Assembly (NCBI GenBank): GCA_025266875.1
Contig: JALLLT010000011.1
Location: 806,001-870,000, forward strand
Source of the DNA: Fennellomyces sp. T-0311
Lineage: Eukaryota > Mucoromycota > Mucoromycetes > Mucorales > Lichtheimiaceae
Direction of reading: 5' to 3'
Length of the DNA: 64,000 bases
Position 1 is the stretch's first letter. Every line of letters begins with the position of its first letter. The position numbers and the translations under genes are program-made. Under the pieces are notes generated by a model. The model searched no databases, was not told where the DNA came from, and saw only the letters and a program-made list of their open reading frames with translations. Below are positions 25,422 to 35,530 of the stretch, in pieces.

Positions 25422-26903
25422 ATGGGAGCAGCAGATAATACTACCTTAAACACAATGCCGGATGAACTATCCGATTCTGAGCAGCAATATCTAGTCAGCT
25501 GGTACAATGTTGGCGAAGCCTGGATCTTCATCCTTATATCTGGTCAGATAAAAATGGCATTAATTACTTAAAACGACAACTTGTCCTCATTTTTCTTCTC
25601 ATCAGTGTCCGTCAGCTACGGTATAGGCACGCACTTGGAAATCCCAATTATAGTATCATCGCTACGATGTTTAATTCAATTAACACTCATGGTACGTAAC
25701 TGATTGTGCCTCTGTATCTTGCAAATCAGACACGCCCTCGAATGACGTACGGTGCTCAACAATAAGCTAGGGTCTTGTGTTGGACGGTGTATTGCGGTCT
25801 GAAAGCATTTTTTTTGTAATGCTTATGTCTTGTGAGTATGCGTTTATCATCTGCATGTCATCAGCCGCAGAAGATAAACACAAAGGCGCTGATAGCTGGT
25901 CTATAATAGTGATACTTGTTCTACTCGGTGCATACGAATTGTCCTTTATTCAAGCAAAAAATACAATTCGTCACCTTGTAAGGAGCGTAGTTATCAATTT
26001 TAAAGTTTATAGTAACTTTTTTTATAGTTTATCATTACCTTATCGATCTTGCTGATCAGTAATGTATCAATTGCTATCCTCGGGACAGCACTTTCACTAC
26101 AGGAGAGACCGTTTTGGGCGCCGTCAAAATTCATACCTGTCTTGGGAATTTTACTTGGCAAATCAATGAGCACTATAGCCATGGCAACGCATCAATGCCT
26201 TGATACCATAAAGTAAGTGGAATACATCAACATGGAAGACGAAAAGGAGCATTATTAAACAAGCATGTTTCTGATTGACGATCAGTATCCATGGGCCGAT
26301 CCTCGAGGCTAAACTCGCCATGGGCGCTTCGCGTTACGAAGCCGTTAAACCATTTGCTATTGATGTAATACGGTTATCACTGCTGCCAGTAATTACACAA
26401 CTCAGTGTCATTGGGTTAATCAATATTCCTGGTACCATGACTGGACAGCTAATGGCTGGAAGTACAATGACAGATGCAGTCGTTTATCAGCAATGCACCA
26501 TGTTGATGATCACTGCAAGCAGTGCACTTGGAGTTGTGATGGCTGTGGCGGTGAGATAAAAAAGAAAACTTAAAGGGTACAAATATTATTAATTGCAAAA
26601 CTATATTTATAGACGTATATGCTCACGATTGTCAACAAAAGACATGCATTATGTTTGGGCGAAATTGTAGAACGAAATCCCTTATTGAACTTCAATATAA
26701 TCCGCGAGACGGTCCGTTCGATAACGAGCCGCTTATCATTCCGTTGCATACTTCTACGCGGAAGAAATCGACGAGCCAGTCAAAAGTATATAAAGTATCG
26801 ATATGAACAAGTCGAACTGCATCACGTGCCTTCAGAAAAGGAATTATATGATCTGGAAGTTGTGATGCCGGTCGAAATCCATGGGTATATAAAATCTGGC
26901 TAG
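25422..26903 (+). CDS. UPF0014 / FetB / ALS3-type ABC permease, copy 2
   Basis: This is a paralogue of the gene at 23352 with the same seven-exon layout and phases. It shares GTHLEIPIIVSSLRCLIQL, LVLLGAYELSFIQAKNTI, KFIPVLGILLGKSMSTIAMA, the coupling-loop motif MGASRYEAVKP, SVIGLINIPGTMTGQLMAGS and VVYQQCTMLMITASSALGVV. The N-terminus (MGAADNTTLNTMPDELSDSE) is longer than copy 1. The C-terminal tail is also extended (about 90 residues against 60), with basic patches RSITSRLSFR and RGRNRRASQK. The two copies differ most at both cytosolic ends, which suggests different partners or sorting. No ATPase subunit is seen nearby. Confidence 0.88.
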
Positions 26904-27649
26904 CATGTAGTACTAACAGCTCTCTACCTTTGTCGAATCTTGTAAGCATCTATGTACTATTATACGTAACTAAAATCAGAGTAATAAATACTCTTGATAA
27001 CTTTGGGGCAACTGAGCAGGAGATAGCCTTTATATACTTGTGCTTCTTGGAAGTCTGAATCGTATAAAAACTGATGCAGGTATGCTTTGTAACAGGTTCG
27101 CAAAAGAGAGTAGTCATAATATCATCTTTATGCGCTAACGTACTTTTTGGCGCCAACGTAAGGCAAAGGGTCCGTTATTAAGTATGAACCTGAGCAGAAC
27201 TCACATTTACTGATGTACACAAAGCCCACCCGCGATTTTTGCAACTTTAAAAAATTCCGGAGATCGTTTGCAGAAGTCGATGTTTTGCAGACATCGGGTG
27301 AGACGCTACTTTGACAAGAGACAAAGAGACGAAAGTATACGTACTGTGCCAAATATGGTGATAGTTGTAAACAAAGAAGTACGTTCTTATCGTGCAGCAT
27401 ACACGAGCAGCATTCAAATTAAAATCCCCGGCCCATTCCTCATAAATTTACCCTCAATAACATGTACATCATGAACAGACACTGTAGAGTGCAGGGTATA
27501 GGGTACAAAATTACTATGCTTTAATGAGAAATCTAATATCTCGGTCCAGTTACGTATCGTAGAGTGTCCATACGATAGGTGTGGGGACTTGGGCTAACTG
27601 TATGATGGACGTACTCCTTTTTATATATGAGGTGGATCAAATGACACAA
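26904..27649. other. Intergenic, start of the repeat/relic block
   Basis: No gene is recognised here. Composition becomes AT-rich and degenerate relics begin just downstream. Confidence 0.4.
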
Positions 27650-28110
27650 AGAATAAATAATTATCTTTGAAGTTTCGGATATCCTTTATTGAATGCAATG
27701 CTCTATACATTTATATCTTTCTGTGTATTAAATCAGTGATAACCGTTTAGATAGTGTTTCGTCGTCAGGATTGCATGAATGGAGAGCGGAAGTGTATAAT
27801 CCTTTCTTTTGTTCTAATCATGCGGATCTGAGTAAGTCTTTGACATCCAACGTGAAATGTAATGACCTTATTGTTATATTGGGAATCACTCCATGCCCTG
27901 TTGATTTTATCTACTTTGTCCAAATGGCATAATCCTGAACCTACGTAGACAGGATCTATGTAAGTACACTTTGTAATAGTGTTGAACCAATAGGTATGTG
28001 TTATCCGACAGGAAATGTCCTCTATTATTATAACCTGCGGTTGTTTCACCACAATGTAGATAAGAAATTAATTCGGGCATCATAAATAGCAGTATTTTGA
28101 TAAAAGAAGT
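27650..28110 (-). repeat. Diverged inverted duplication, left copy
   Basis: Read on the minus strand, this segment is clearly similar along its length to 30860-31330 on the plus strand. Shared blocks include TTGTGGTGAAACA, TCGGATAACACATA-like, AAGTGTACTTACATAG, ATCCGCATGAT.AGAACAAA, GAAAGATATAAA, and ATATCCGAAACTTCAAAGATA. A 95-residue frame (27765-28052 minus) survives here but is broken in the other copy. The encoded product is not recognisable. The two copies flank the D..ExK relic and the fold-back element. Confidence 0.75.
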
Positions 28111-28359
28111 ATCACGCTAAATATCTAATTACTACAGCTTGTTATCGGCTTCTATCTACCTTAGTATGCGGATAGTTCGAGCCGCCACACGATTGGGACA
28201 GAAACGCTTGTCGTCAAAAACGAACTGCCAATGCGCACGCCATATTTCCGGAAATGTGCAGACGATGACTGTTTTTGCATAGGCGTGTGTAAGGTCGTGA
28301 ACTCTGAGTTATGAAGGCGAGATCGGGAGGTGTGCTTAATGAATACATACAACGTGAAA

Positions 28360-28885
28360 CAAGGATGTCATATTTTTCCAGTGAGAGCACCTATGTGGTA
28401 CTCAAGCGACGTAGCTCATCAAGCACAGCTCAAACGGTTGGCCAGTCACTAGCTCAAAGACGAGGCAGACAACATTACCAACAACGCTGAGTCCATACGA
28501 TTACAAGTACTAGTAGACTAACTCGCCGACCTTATCAAGATCTTTGCCGCATGGGGCACTCATTGGAAAGCACGCATATAGCCCCAACATTTGACATTTT
28601 TTTGTAGCATTTGTACGATCCTGCCAGAAAGCTCAAGATTTGTGAAGGAGAGGCGCAACTAAGAAATATATTTCTATATCTAAGCTTAAAGACTAATTAC
28701 ATTGTATACTATGAATGTACCACAGGAAATATTTTCTACATGCTCACGGTTGAGATCAGGGCACCTTGCCTTGGCACATTGAATCAGCTTCAAAGTAATC
28801 TAATAAAGTTGCTAAATAAAGAAAAGCGCTTTATCAGTCAAGTTATTCGACGGGGTATAATCAAACACAAAGCATGTGAGGTATT
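28360..28885 (+). pseudogene. D..ExK nuclease-like family relic, copy 1 (5' part, interrupted)
   Basis: The frame at 28611-28885 is similar to the better-preserved copy at 34948. Shared segments include RKLKICEGEAQLRN against RNAKIDEGETHLVN, YIVYYECTTGNIF against YVIYHECATGDIF, and QVIRRGIIKHKACEVL against RMIRRGIVQPKACGIL. Upstream DNA similarity extends back to about 28.36 kb but contains stops. At the position of the putative D and ExK residues, this copy has N (NYIVYY) and EIR (TVEIRAP), so a catalytic site would be lost. The gene is broken at 28886 by the fold-back element and resumes at 30191. This is a dead gene. Confidence 0.7.
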
Positions 28886-30190
28886 GGATGACTTCCAAAA
28901 CGTTTATACAGAATCAATAGATGGGGTGATACAAAGTAGAATAAAGTTTATTCGCTTTCTATTTCCAAGAAGACTTCCAAAACTCGGTTTATCCATGATA
29001 GACGTACTTCTTTAGTTTCCTCTATTTCTTTCTCTCCAAACACCATAAAATACAGTGCGTATCTGGCTGATACCAACCTCAGGCACACAGAAATTGTGTG
29101 ATTTGAACAATACATGCAAGATTTGTCTATGATGATGCTCATCGGATGTCAACATCTTTTTTTACAGAAGACGTAGATCCATACGATGATGCAGGATGTG
29201 CACAGGATGGTGAGAGGCATGGACAGCACTCTCTGCATCCAGCTGGAGGAGATCCGGAGCAGATTGGCCGAATTAGAGCGCAAGATGGAAGCCAAGGTCG
29301 GAAATCAATAAATGGCAAAAGTTTATTGAGGGGGGTCAGAGGGGGTCAATGGATGACTTCCAAAACGTTTATACACTGCGCGATAAAATAAAATAAACGA
29401 GAATTGTTACACGGATTTCCTAATTCGACGATGGATAAACCTTAATCACCCCTCGATAAACAGCATTGGGGGGACGGGGATAACTTTTTTTTACTTAGTG
29501 TTTATCCGCGATAAACTTGGATATACCCGACGGTCTATTGACCCCCTCTGACCCCCCTCAATAAACTTTTGCCATTTATTGATTTCCGACCTTGGCTTCC
29601 ATCTTGCGCTCTAATTCGGCCAATCTGCTCCGGATCTCCTCCAGCTGGATGCAGAGAGTGCTGTCCATGCCTCTCACCATCCTGTGCACATCCTGCATCA
29701 TCGTATGGATCTACGTCTTCTGTAAAAAAAGATGTTGACATCCGATGAGCATCATCATAGACAAATCTTGCATGTATTGTTCAAATCACACAATTTCTGT
29801 GTGCCTGAGGTTGGTATCAGCCAGATACGCACTGTATTTTATGGTGTTTGGAGAGAAAGAAATAGAGGAAACTAAAGAAGTACGTCTATCATGGATAAAC
29901 CGAGTTTTGGAAGTCTTCTTGGAAATAGAAAGCGAATAAACTTTATTCTACTTTGTATCACCCCATCTATTGATTCTGTATAAACGTTTTGGAAGTCATC
30001 CAATAGACCGTCGGGTATATCCAAGTTTATCGCGGATAAACACTAAGTAAAAAAAAGTTATCCCCGTCCCCCCAATGCTGTTTATCGAGGGGTGATTAAG
30101 GTTTATCCATCGTCGAATTAGGAAATCCGTGTAACAATTCTCGTTTATTTTATTTTATCGCGCAGTGTATAAACGTTTTGGAAGTCATCC
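28886..30190. mobile_element. Fold-back element of overlapping perfect inverted repeats (A-X-A'-X')
   Basis: Arm A (28883-29350, 468 bp) is repeated perfectly and inverted as A' (29537-30004). The 186-bp spacer X (29351-29536) is itself repeated inverted as X' directly after A' (30005-30190). Both outer ends and the internal X start carry the same 24-bp terminal sequence beginning GGATGACTTCC and ending CGTTTATAC. A trinucleotide ATT flanks both ends (28883-28885, 30191-30193), a possible target duplication. X is studded with GATAAAC/GTTTATC motifs and holds a CACTG/CAGTG pair just inside the 24-bp end. No transposase is encoded, so it would be non-autonomous. The superfamily is not assigned. 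Confidence 0.85.
29186..29311 (+). CDS. Coiled-coil ORF fragment inside arm A (duplicated in A')
   Basis: A 41-residue frame starts MMQDVHRMVRGMDST and continues as a heptad-patterned helix (LEEIRSRLAELERKMEAKV) to a stop. A pyrimidine tract ending TTACAG lies just upstream, like a splice acceptor, so this may be the last exon of a captured gene. Because the arm is perfectly inverted, the same frame exists on the minus strand at 29576-29701. Other frames through the same DNA are less gene-like. It could equally be part of the original element's coding region. Function unknown. Confidence 0.4.
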   Translation: MMQDVHRMVRGMDSTLCIQLEEIRSRLAELERKMEAKVGNQ

Positions 30191-30560
30191 ATTGATCAAT
30201 AACTATCATAATTCTATCTTTGGCACACAGCTATAGAAAAATGGAGTTCATTTTATGTTACGCTACCATGGCTCCATTGAATTATTACTAAACTTCCAAA
30301 GATATTCCAGTATTTCGAAAATCATCCAGTATCTGTCACGGAGACTGGCTTCTAGAGCGCACGATATGAAGACAAATTCGGACGACAGGTAGTGTCCAAC
30401 GATTCTAACAAAGCGTTAATACCTTGCACAAGAGAATTAGTTGGTTTACCTTGAAAAACGGATAAGCTGCGAGAATAGCTACTTTTTCCTTGTGTACATT
30501 GATCACTTGTACCTTACTGTTTATACATTAATCATATCATCATATAGTTCAGTATTAGCA
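30191..30560 (+). pseudogene. D..ExK family relic, copy 1 (3' part)
   Basis: DNA immediately after the fold-back element aligns with 35240-35520 of copy 2. Shared blocks include ATGGCTCC, a TTCCAAAGATAT/CCCAACGATAT block, and AAAATC.TCCAGTAT. This shows that 28885 and 30191 were once contiguous. No usable frame remains. The similarity to copy 2 resumes weakly again at 31340-31460 (against 35695-35810). Confidence 0.65.
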
Positions 30561-30859
30561 CTAATAACCCCGGAAACATGAAATTGGCAAAAATTGTGAG
30601 TACCATCGTTGTATTATATGTAGTAGGGGAGTTCAGTGAAAATCCATTAGATCATGAACATAAAAGGTCGAATTGGCAATCTGACCATTTTTTACACAGA
30701 AGATTTTTATGCTTTCGAAAAGGTACACGGCAGTTATAACATAAACTTTTACAAAGCTATCAAAGCAAAGTTCAATTCCCTTGCTTTTTTTACGCTTTAA
30801 GTGGAAGGATTTTCTCTTATGTTTATAACTTTATGCACGTTTATCGAACTCCACTAGAA

Positions 30860-31330
30860 TATGTACTGCACTTGTGCCGTTGGACTTGCCACATTTACTA
30901 CCTATTGTGGTGAAACATCCACAGATGATAATAATAGAAGATATTTCCTATCAGATAACACATATCGGTTCAACATCATCACGAAGTGTACTTACATAGT
31001 AACTTGTCTACACGGACTAAGGATTACATCGTATGAACGAATGGGATAAGCTCAACGAGACATGGAATTGACTCCAATATAACAATGCGGTCATTACACT
31101 GCATGGCGGATGTCAAGGACATCCTCGGATCCGCATGATCAGAACAAAGGAAAGGATCCTATACGTCCTCTATCCATTCAGGCGATTCTGAAGACGAAGC
31201 ACTATCTAAACTGCCATCGCTGATTCAATACACAAAAAGATATAAAAGCATAGAGCGTTGCGTTCAATAACGCATATCCGAAACTTCAAAGATACTTTTA
31301 TAAGTCTCTTCTCATTCTTTGTACTGTTGA
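30860..31330 (+). repeat. Diverged inverted duplication, right copy
   Basis: This is the counterpart of 27650-28110 in opposite orientation. The reading frame equivalent to the one at 27765-28052 is disrupted here. Divergence of the two copies, visible as many substitutions and small indels, shows the duplication is old compared with the perfect fold-back element between them. Confidence 0.75.
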
Positions 31331-31936
31331 TTTACTTCACCTATAAAGAATGTTGCAGAAGCAATTTGCAGCAGGGCTATCTACATATCCATCAGTCAAG
31401 ATACTTATCACAGAGAAGGGTAGTGCTAACTTTGCGTAATACATATCTAAAAATTACATAGGCTCATGCTTCTTCAAGCGCCAGGAACCATCACCTTGGA
31501 TATCTTAAGGTCATATTTTGCTCTCAAAATGGAACTGATCACCTTTACAGATATGTCGTGTGGGGAGCGGTCTTAGTTATTGATAAACTTTCGTGTGAAC
31601 ACTTTGGTACTTAAATAAAGCGTGTTCGTTACATTCATAGAAGCTTTAATGGGACAATTAAAAAGTTACTTTAAGTGATACTGAAGTAAAAAACTGTACT
31701 TGAGTTAATAATAGTAGCTTCAGTAGTTTATTATTACAGCGGTGTCGTAGCAGTTGGCGCAAATTCAGTAGGACGACTATTGGCGTTTCGTACGTACATA
31801 TATATTGTTTTAGTTGCACGCTCATAAAGCAGTTGATACTGACATCTTTACACATCACTGGACGATTCGACGTCAAGATGGGCAGAAGCATCATTAGTAT
31901 AGTCCTTATCAGACACAAGCCTACATTTTATTTATA
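31331..31936. other. Degenerate region before the LINE
   Basis: 31340-31460 resembles 35695-35810 downstream, and is thus part of the same old duplication. The rest shows nothing recognisable. Confidence 0.4.
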
Positions 31937-31950
31937 TAAAGTAAAGCCAG

Positions 31951-32903
31951 TCCATGAAGCTGCGCGCACGTACATTACAGCTCAAATTCGCCACCAGGCT
32001 CCAATCGCTCCCAGTGTCTACTATGGCCCGTGCGATTGAGCTTTCTTTCCTATGGAACGGCCGGACCTCTAGCGACCTCCAATGGCGGAAATTAACGGCC
32101 ACCAACCCCCTACATCAGCAGTACTGGAAGCTACGAAACGACTTGACCTCAACCAAGGACCCGGTGGCAGCGGCGATTGATAAGAAACGAGACAAAGAGT
32201 TTACAGCTCGATCTTCCAAGTACAAATCAATTCGGTGTCTAAGGCCATATCGCCTTGTCGACCCCATCTTGTACTTGGCAGCCTCATCTAAGGATCGACA
32301 CCGACTGGTTAAATGGCGTATGCATTGGCTCCCCTCATACCCACTGAAGGATTGCGAATGCGGTACAGTTGCTGCCCCCCCCCGAGAACATTACGCCACC
32401 TGTCCATTGCTTCGGGCAGAGCTTCAAGAACTACTCCTAGCATTTGGACCAGTCCCTGACCAGCAAAGCAATACACGGGTGATCGACTTTATATTGAACA
32501 GCCTTCCGCGTTCAAATAATGGACTGACCCGGGGCAAATGGAAGAAGGCGTGGCCCGCACTTTTGCATGTCCTCCGCAAGGTTGATAAACTGAGCCATAA
32601 AGACGAGCAGTACGATGACGATGAACCGGCACCGGAAGAAGCTCTTCAAGGCGGATCATCAGCACGTATGTACAAACCACCACACTTAGGGTGATACCCA
32701 CGTTTACACTGTTTTTCTTCTCTCTATTTCTATAACTATTCACAACGTTTCTACATCGGCCTGTCTTTTTCCCCGTACGGGGTTTTTTCAGGCATGGCAC
32801 CAGATACCCTTTTATATCTACACATTTGTACCGCAAGGAAGCGGCCATATACCTATTGGAGCAGGCCAAAAAGTCTTCCAAATAAAATTTATACTTTTTC
32901 AAC
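31951..32903 (+). mobile_element. 5'-truncated LINE (non-LTR retrotransposon) with target-site duplication
   Basis: A 14-bp direct repeat, TAAAGTAAAGCCAG, flanks this segment exactly (31937-31950 and 32904-32917). The insert starts inside coding sequence and runs through the C-terminal part of a reverse-transcriptase polyprotein to a short 3' untranslated region ending in an A/T-rich tail. The lack of the upstream RT domains is the usual result of 5' truncation during target-primed reverse transcription. The perfect TSD suggests a fairly recent insertion. Confidence 0.85.
31954..32694 (+). pseudogene. LINE ORF2 C-terminal fragment
   Basis: The 246-residue open frame has no RT catalytic domain left. 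It shows the region after the RT domain: a segment MKLRARTLQLKFATRLQSLP typical of the LINE thumb/linker, and a later zinc-knuckle-like cluster C-E-C...H-Y-A-T-C within DCECGTVAAPPREHYATC. It ends in an acidic, disordered tail. The ATG is simply the first Met after the truncation point and is not the native start. Confidence 0.75.
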
Positions 32904-32917
32904 TAAAGTAAAGCCAG

Positions 32918-33949
32918 GTGCTCTTCGTTGAAATTATAGCATACACTTGTCACGCTATGTTTTTGAAATAGAAAATTTGTCTGAGTGGCGTCATTGACGT
33001 AAGTAGAAACTAAATTCACGAAGTAGTATACCTCTCTCGAACACATTCAATAATTCATTGTTCTCCACATTGACTTCCATGTTCCTACAGAATTGGGACG
33101 AAGATATGTCCATATACATGAAATAATATCTAGTATACAGGCTATGATTGTCTTATAATCACATATTATTTAGCTTAACTAACGAGTCCGAGTATGCATC
33201 AGACCAAATAACCGTTGGAATTGACTCACCTTTCGACTGGTAGTGCATATTAATCTCGATCGGAAGGAGCATACCTGGGCAAGTAGACATGTAAACCATC
33301 CCAGCCGTTTGGGACTATGGCAATCAACTAAAGCCAGCGGTGGCGGTGTATTGGTGACGCGCGTCCTCACGATCTCTGGGCTTACAGGTATTTATTCACA
33401 TAGTGACATTTGATTAAGCTAGGCTCTGGTTAAATTATGTATATCTGCTTACATTTCTCAAAAAACAGAAAGACTTTGTGACAAAAAGAGAAAAGTGAAA
33501 AGGAGTTAAGATCTTACAACAATAGAAAGTAAAAAGGAGCTAATACGTCTTTCTAAAATAATGTTCCTGGAGTTCATATCGTGACTTTCCTTTGCAGTAC
33601 TTCATTCGGCTTCCTTTTTCTGAGCGCGAAAAGGCGAGATAAGTCAAAGTTTGGCTTCTCTCACTACTTACCTCATTTTTCGCCGCATGGAATACCTAGT
33701 TCAAAATCATGCCAACTTTTCGGTAATAGGCTACTTTGAATCTATTCAGGCAGCAGATCGTCAACATGATGAAAGCAAGTTCAAAGCTGATGTTGATGCG
33801 TTGGCGATATTAAAGGCGCGTTCGGATGCAGAAGTCATTTTCAAAAAGTCATTTTGGAAATATCGACTCCATCAGCCAAGAAATTGCTTTCTTTTCTGAT
33901 AATGCATTTTAAAAAAGTACTTTTGAGAGAGAAGTCATTCTGATTCAAA
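32918..33949. other. AT-rich region, no recognisable gene
   Basis: No supported gene. A 33651-33899 frame is open but unrecognisable. TTTTTC/GAAAAA runs and duplicated GTCATTTT words occur at 33830-33960. Confidence 0.4.
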
Positions 33950-34711
33950 ATGACTTTTTTTTACTCAAATGGCAACCAAAAAACATTCTGGTGGCCACCC
34001 GAACACGCTCTAAAGAAGAAGGAAAAACTTGCTACGCTGTCGCATGGGCATATGAACGGCCGCGGGATTATCAGGTACACTTTCCATTCAGATTGGAGTA
34101 AATCGGCATTTGCTCACCTTTCTACTGTCAAATTGCGTCTGTTAGTGTTTGCGAAGCGGCGCAGCCCAGAATTTTGGGCACGCCGCGAAGCAGCACTGAG
34201 CGGCCGGTGCGAAGTGGCATCGAAAGCTAATGCATCAGCTATTCGTGGAAAACAAATATACGATGAAGCTAGTGAGTTTTAAGGTCGGACGTGTGGTACT
34301 GGAACATCTCTAACGCTTATACCAATATATTAGCCGCCCCACCATCATCAAGTTCCACAATCACCAAGATGGCCTCCGTTGAAATGCGACGGAGGTCCGC
34401 GAAATCGCGGAATTAGCTGCTCTAGCAGAGATCGAAGAGAAAAGGCAAAAGCGGAGCTTCGACTCGCATGAACGGCGGAAGTATATTTACAAATATAACC
34501 ACGAATCCGTCCGGCAATGGGGCCCTGCCGACCATTGGATACTGGGAAAACGGGATATAACTGTCACGTTAAGAAAATTATCGAGATATCAGTATCGAAC
34601 GTGAGATGCGCGAGCATTATCACTCAGCCACGTGTTCCTAGTTACGGCACATCAGGCAATGTCATGTCTGCAGCGACACCATTTCGCGTATCACAGCGCC
34701 GTTCTGAATGA
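33950..34711 (+). pseudogene. Relic of a spliced gene upstream of the D..ExK copy 2
   Basis: An open segment (about 33950-34270) encodes a basic region with LSTVKLRLLVFAKRRSPEFW and KANASAIRGKQIYDEA. It is followed by a normal-looking intron (GTGAGT donor near 34272, CTCTAAC branch, TATTAG acceptor at about 34333). The next exon runs into a frame change near 34390. After this the helical segment EIAELAALAEIEEKRQKRSF is readable up to about 34500. It could be the 5' portion of the gene whose 3' part is at 34948. I cannot name it. Confidence 0.45.
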
Positions 34712-34789
34712 CTACAAGTTAAAGTAAGGATGACCCAACTTCCTTATGGTCACGCGTACCTGGTACTCAATATTTGACGATTTTATATC

Positions 34790-35530
34790 AGCCATGTCGT
34801 TATACCTCAAGATGAGATCGACGATTAAGTGACACTGTGGAATCGACGAAACTGGAAGGATTATTGGACTTGCTTTCCGATCTTACAAAGATCTTTATCT
34901 CATGGAGCACCAACTGAACTCTGGAAAGCACCTTTATCGCCCAACATTTGACACCACTCTTACGCCATATGCACGATCCTTCCAGAAACGCAAAGATCGA
35001 CGAAGGAGAAACACACTTAGTAAACGATCCCGCAAATTTGATGGCTGATTATGTCATATATCACGAATGCGCAACAGGTGACATTTTCGATTTGATAACT
35101 GTGGAAGTCAAGGCTACCAGTCGTAGTTCTTCGAGTCAACTCCAAAGCGATCTTGTCAAGGTTGGCAAGCAAACGAAGGATCTTATTGATCGGATGATTC
35201 GACGGGGGATAGTGCAACCCAAAGCGTGTGGGATACTGGTCAATGGATATCACATTTCGACCTTCAGTACACAATTGGTATGAGACGCAATTTACCTGAT
35301 ATTGCCCCATGGCTCCTTCGAACTTTTACGGACTCCCAACGATATCTCCAATGTTCCAAAAATCGTCCAGTATTTATCACAACTACATGTTCTTTTGGAG
35401 CCCACGATAGAAGAGCTTGATCGATGTGTAACATCAGATGCCCCGAACAAAGCACCGTTGTCATGGATTAAGCATTCAGCTGATCTGCCGCGACGAACTG
35501 ATGAACTTCGAAAATAGCTAATTCTCCTCA
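34790..35530 (+). pseudogene. D..ExK nuclease-like family relic, copy 2
   Basis: The best-preserved part (34948-35283) has a PD-(D/E)XK-like pattern. ADYVIYHECATGDIF supplies an Asp, and after a turn DLITVEVKAT supplies E-x-K, followed by a helical SQLQSDLVKVGKQTKDLI segment. The family resembles hypothetical proteins that are expanded in Mucoromycota genomes. That resemblance is from memory, not tested. Frame breaks at 34.91 and 35.28 kb separate further recognisable pieces (GLLDLLSDLTKIFISW upstream; NLPDIAPWLLRTFTDS and VPKIVQYLSQLHVLLEPT downstream in different frames). Thus it is a pseudogene, or has introns I did not find. Confidence 0.6.

Noticed and set aside
29146..29391. Mirror open frames on both strands of the fold-back arms called as two genes
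   Set aside because: They are the same DNA in inverted copies; only the coiled-coil frame has a protein-like pattern, and it is listed once.
30769..30790. AGTTCAATTCC, B-box-like word
   Set aside because: Flanks do not pair as a T-arm and no acceptor stem is found.
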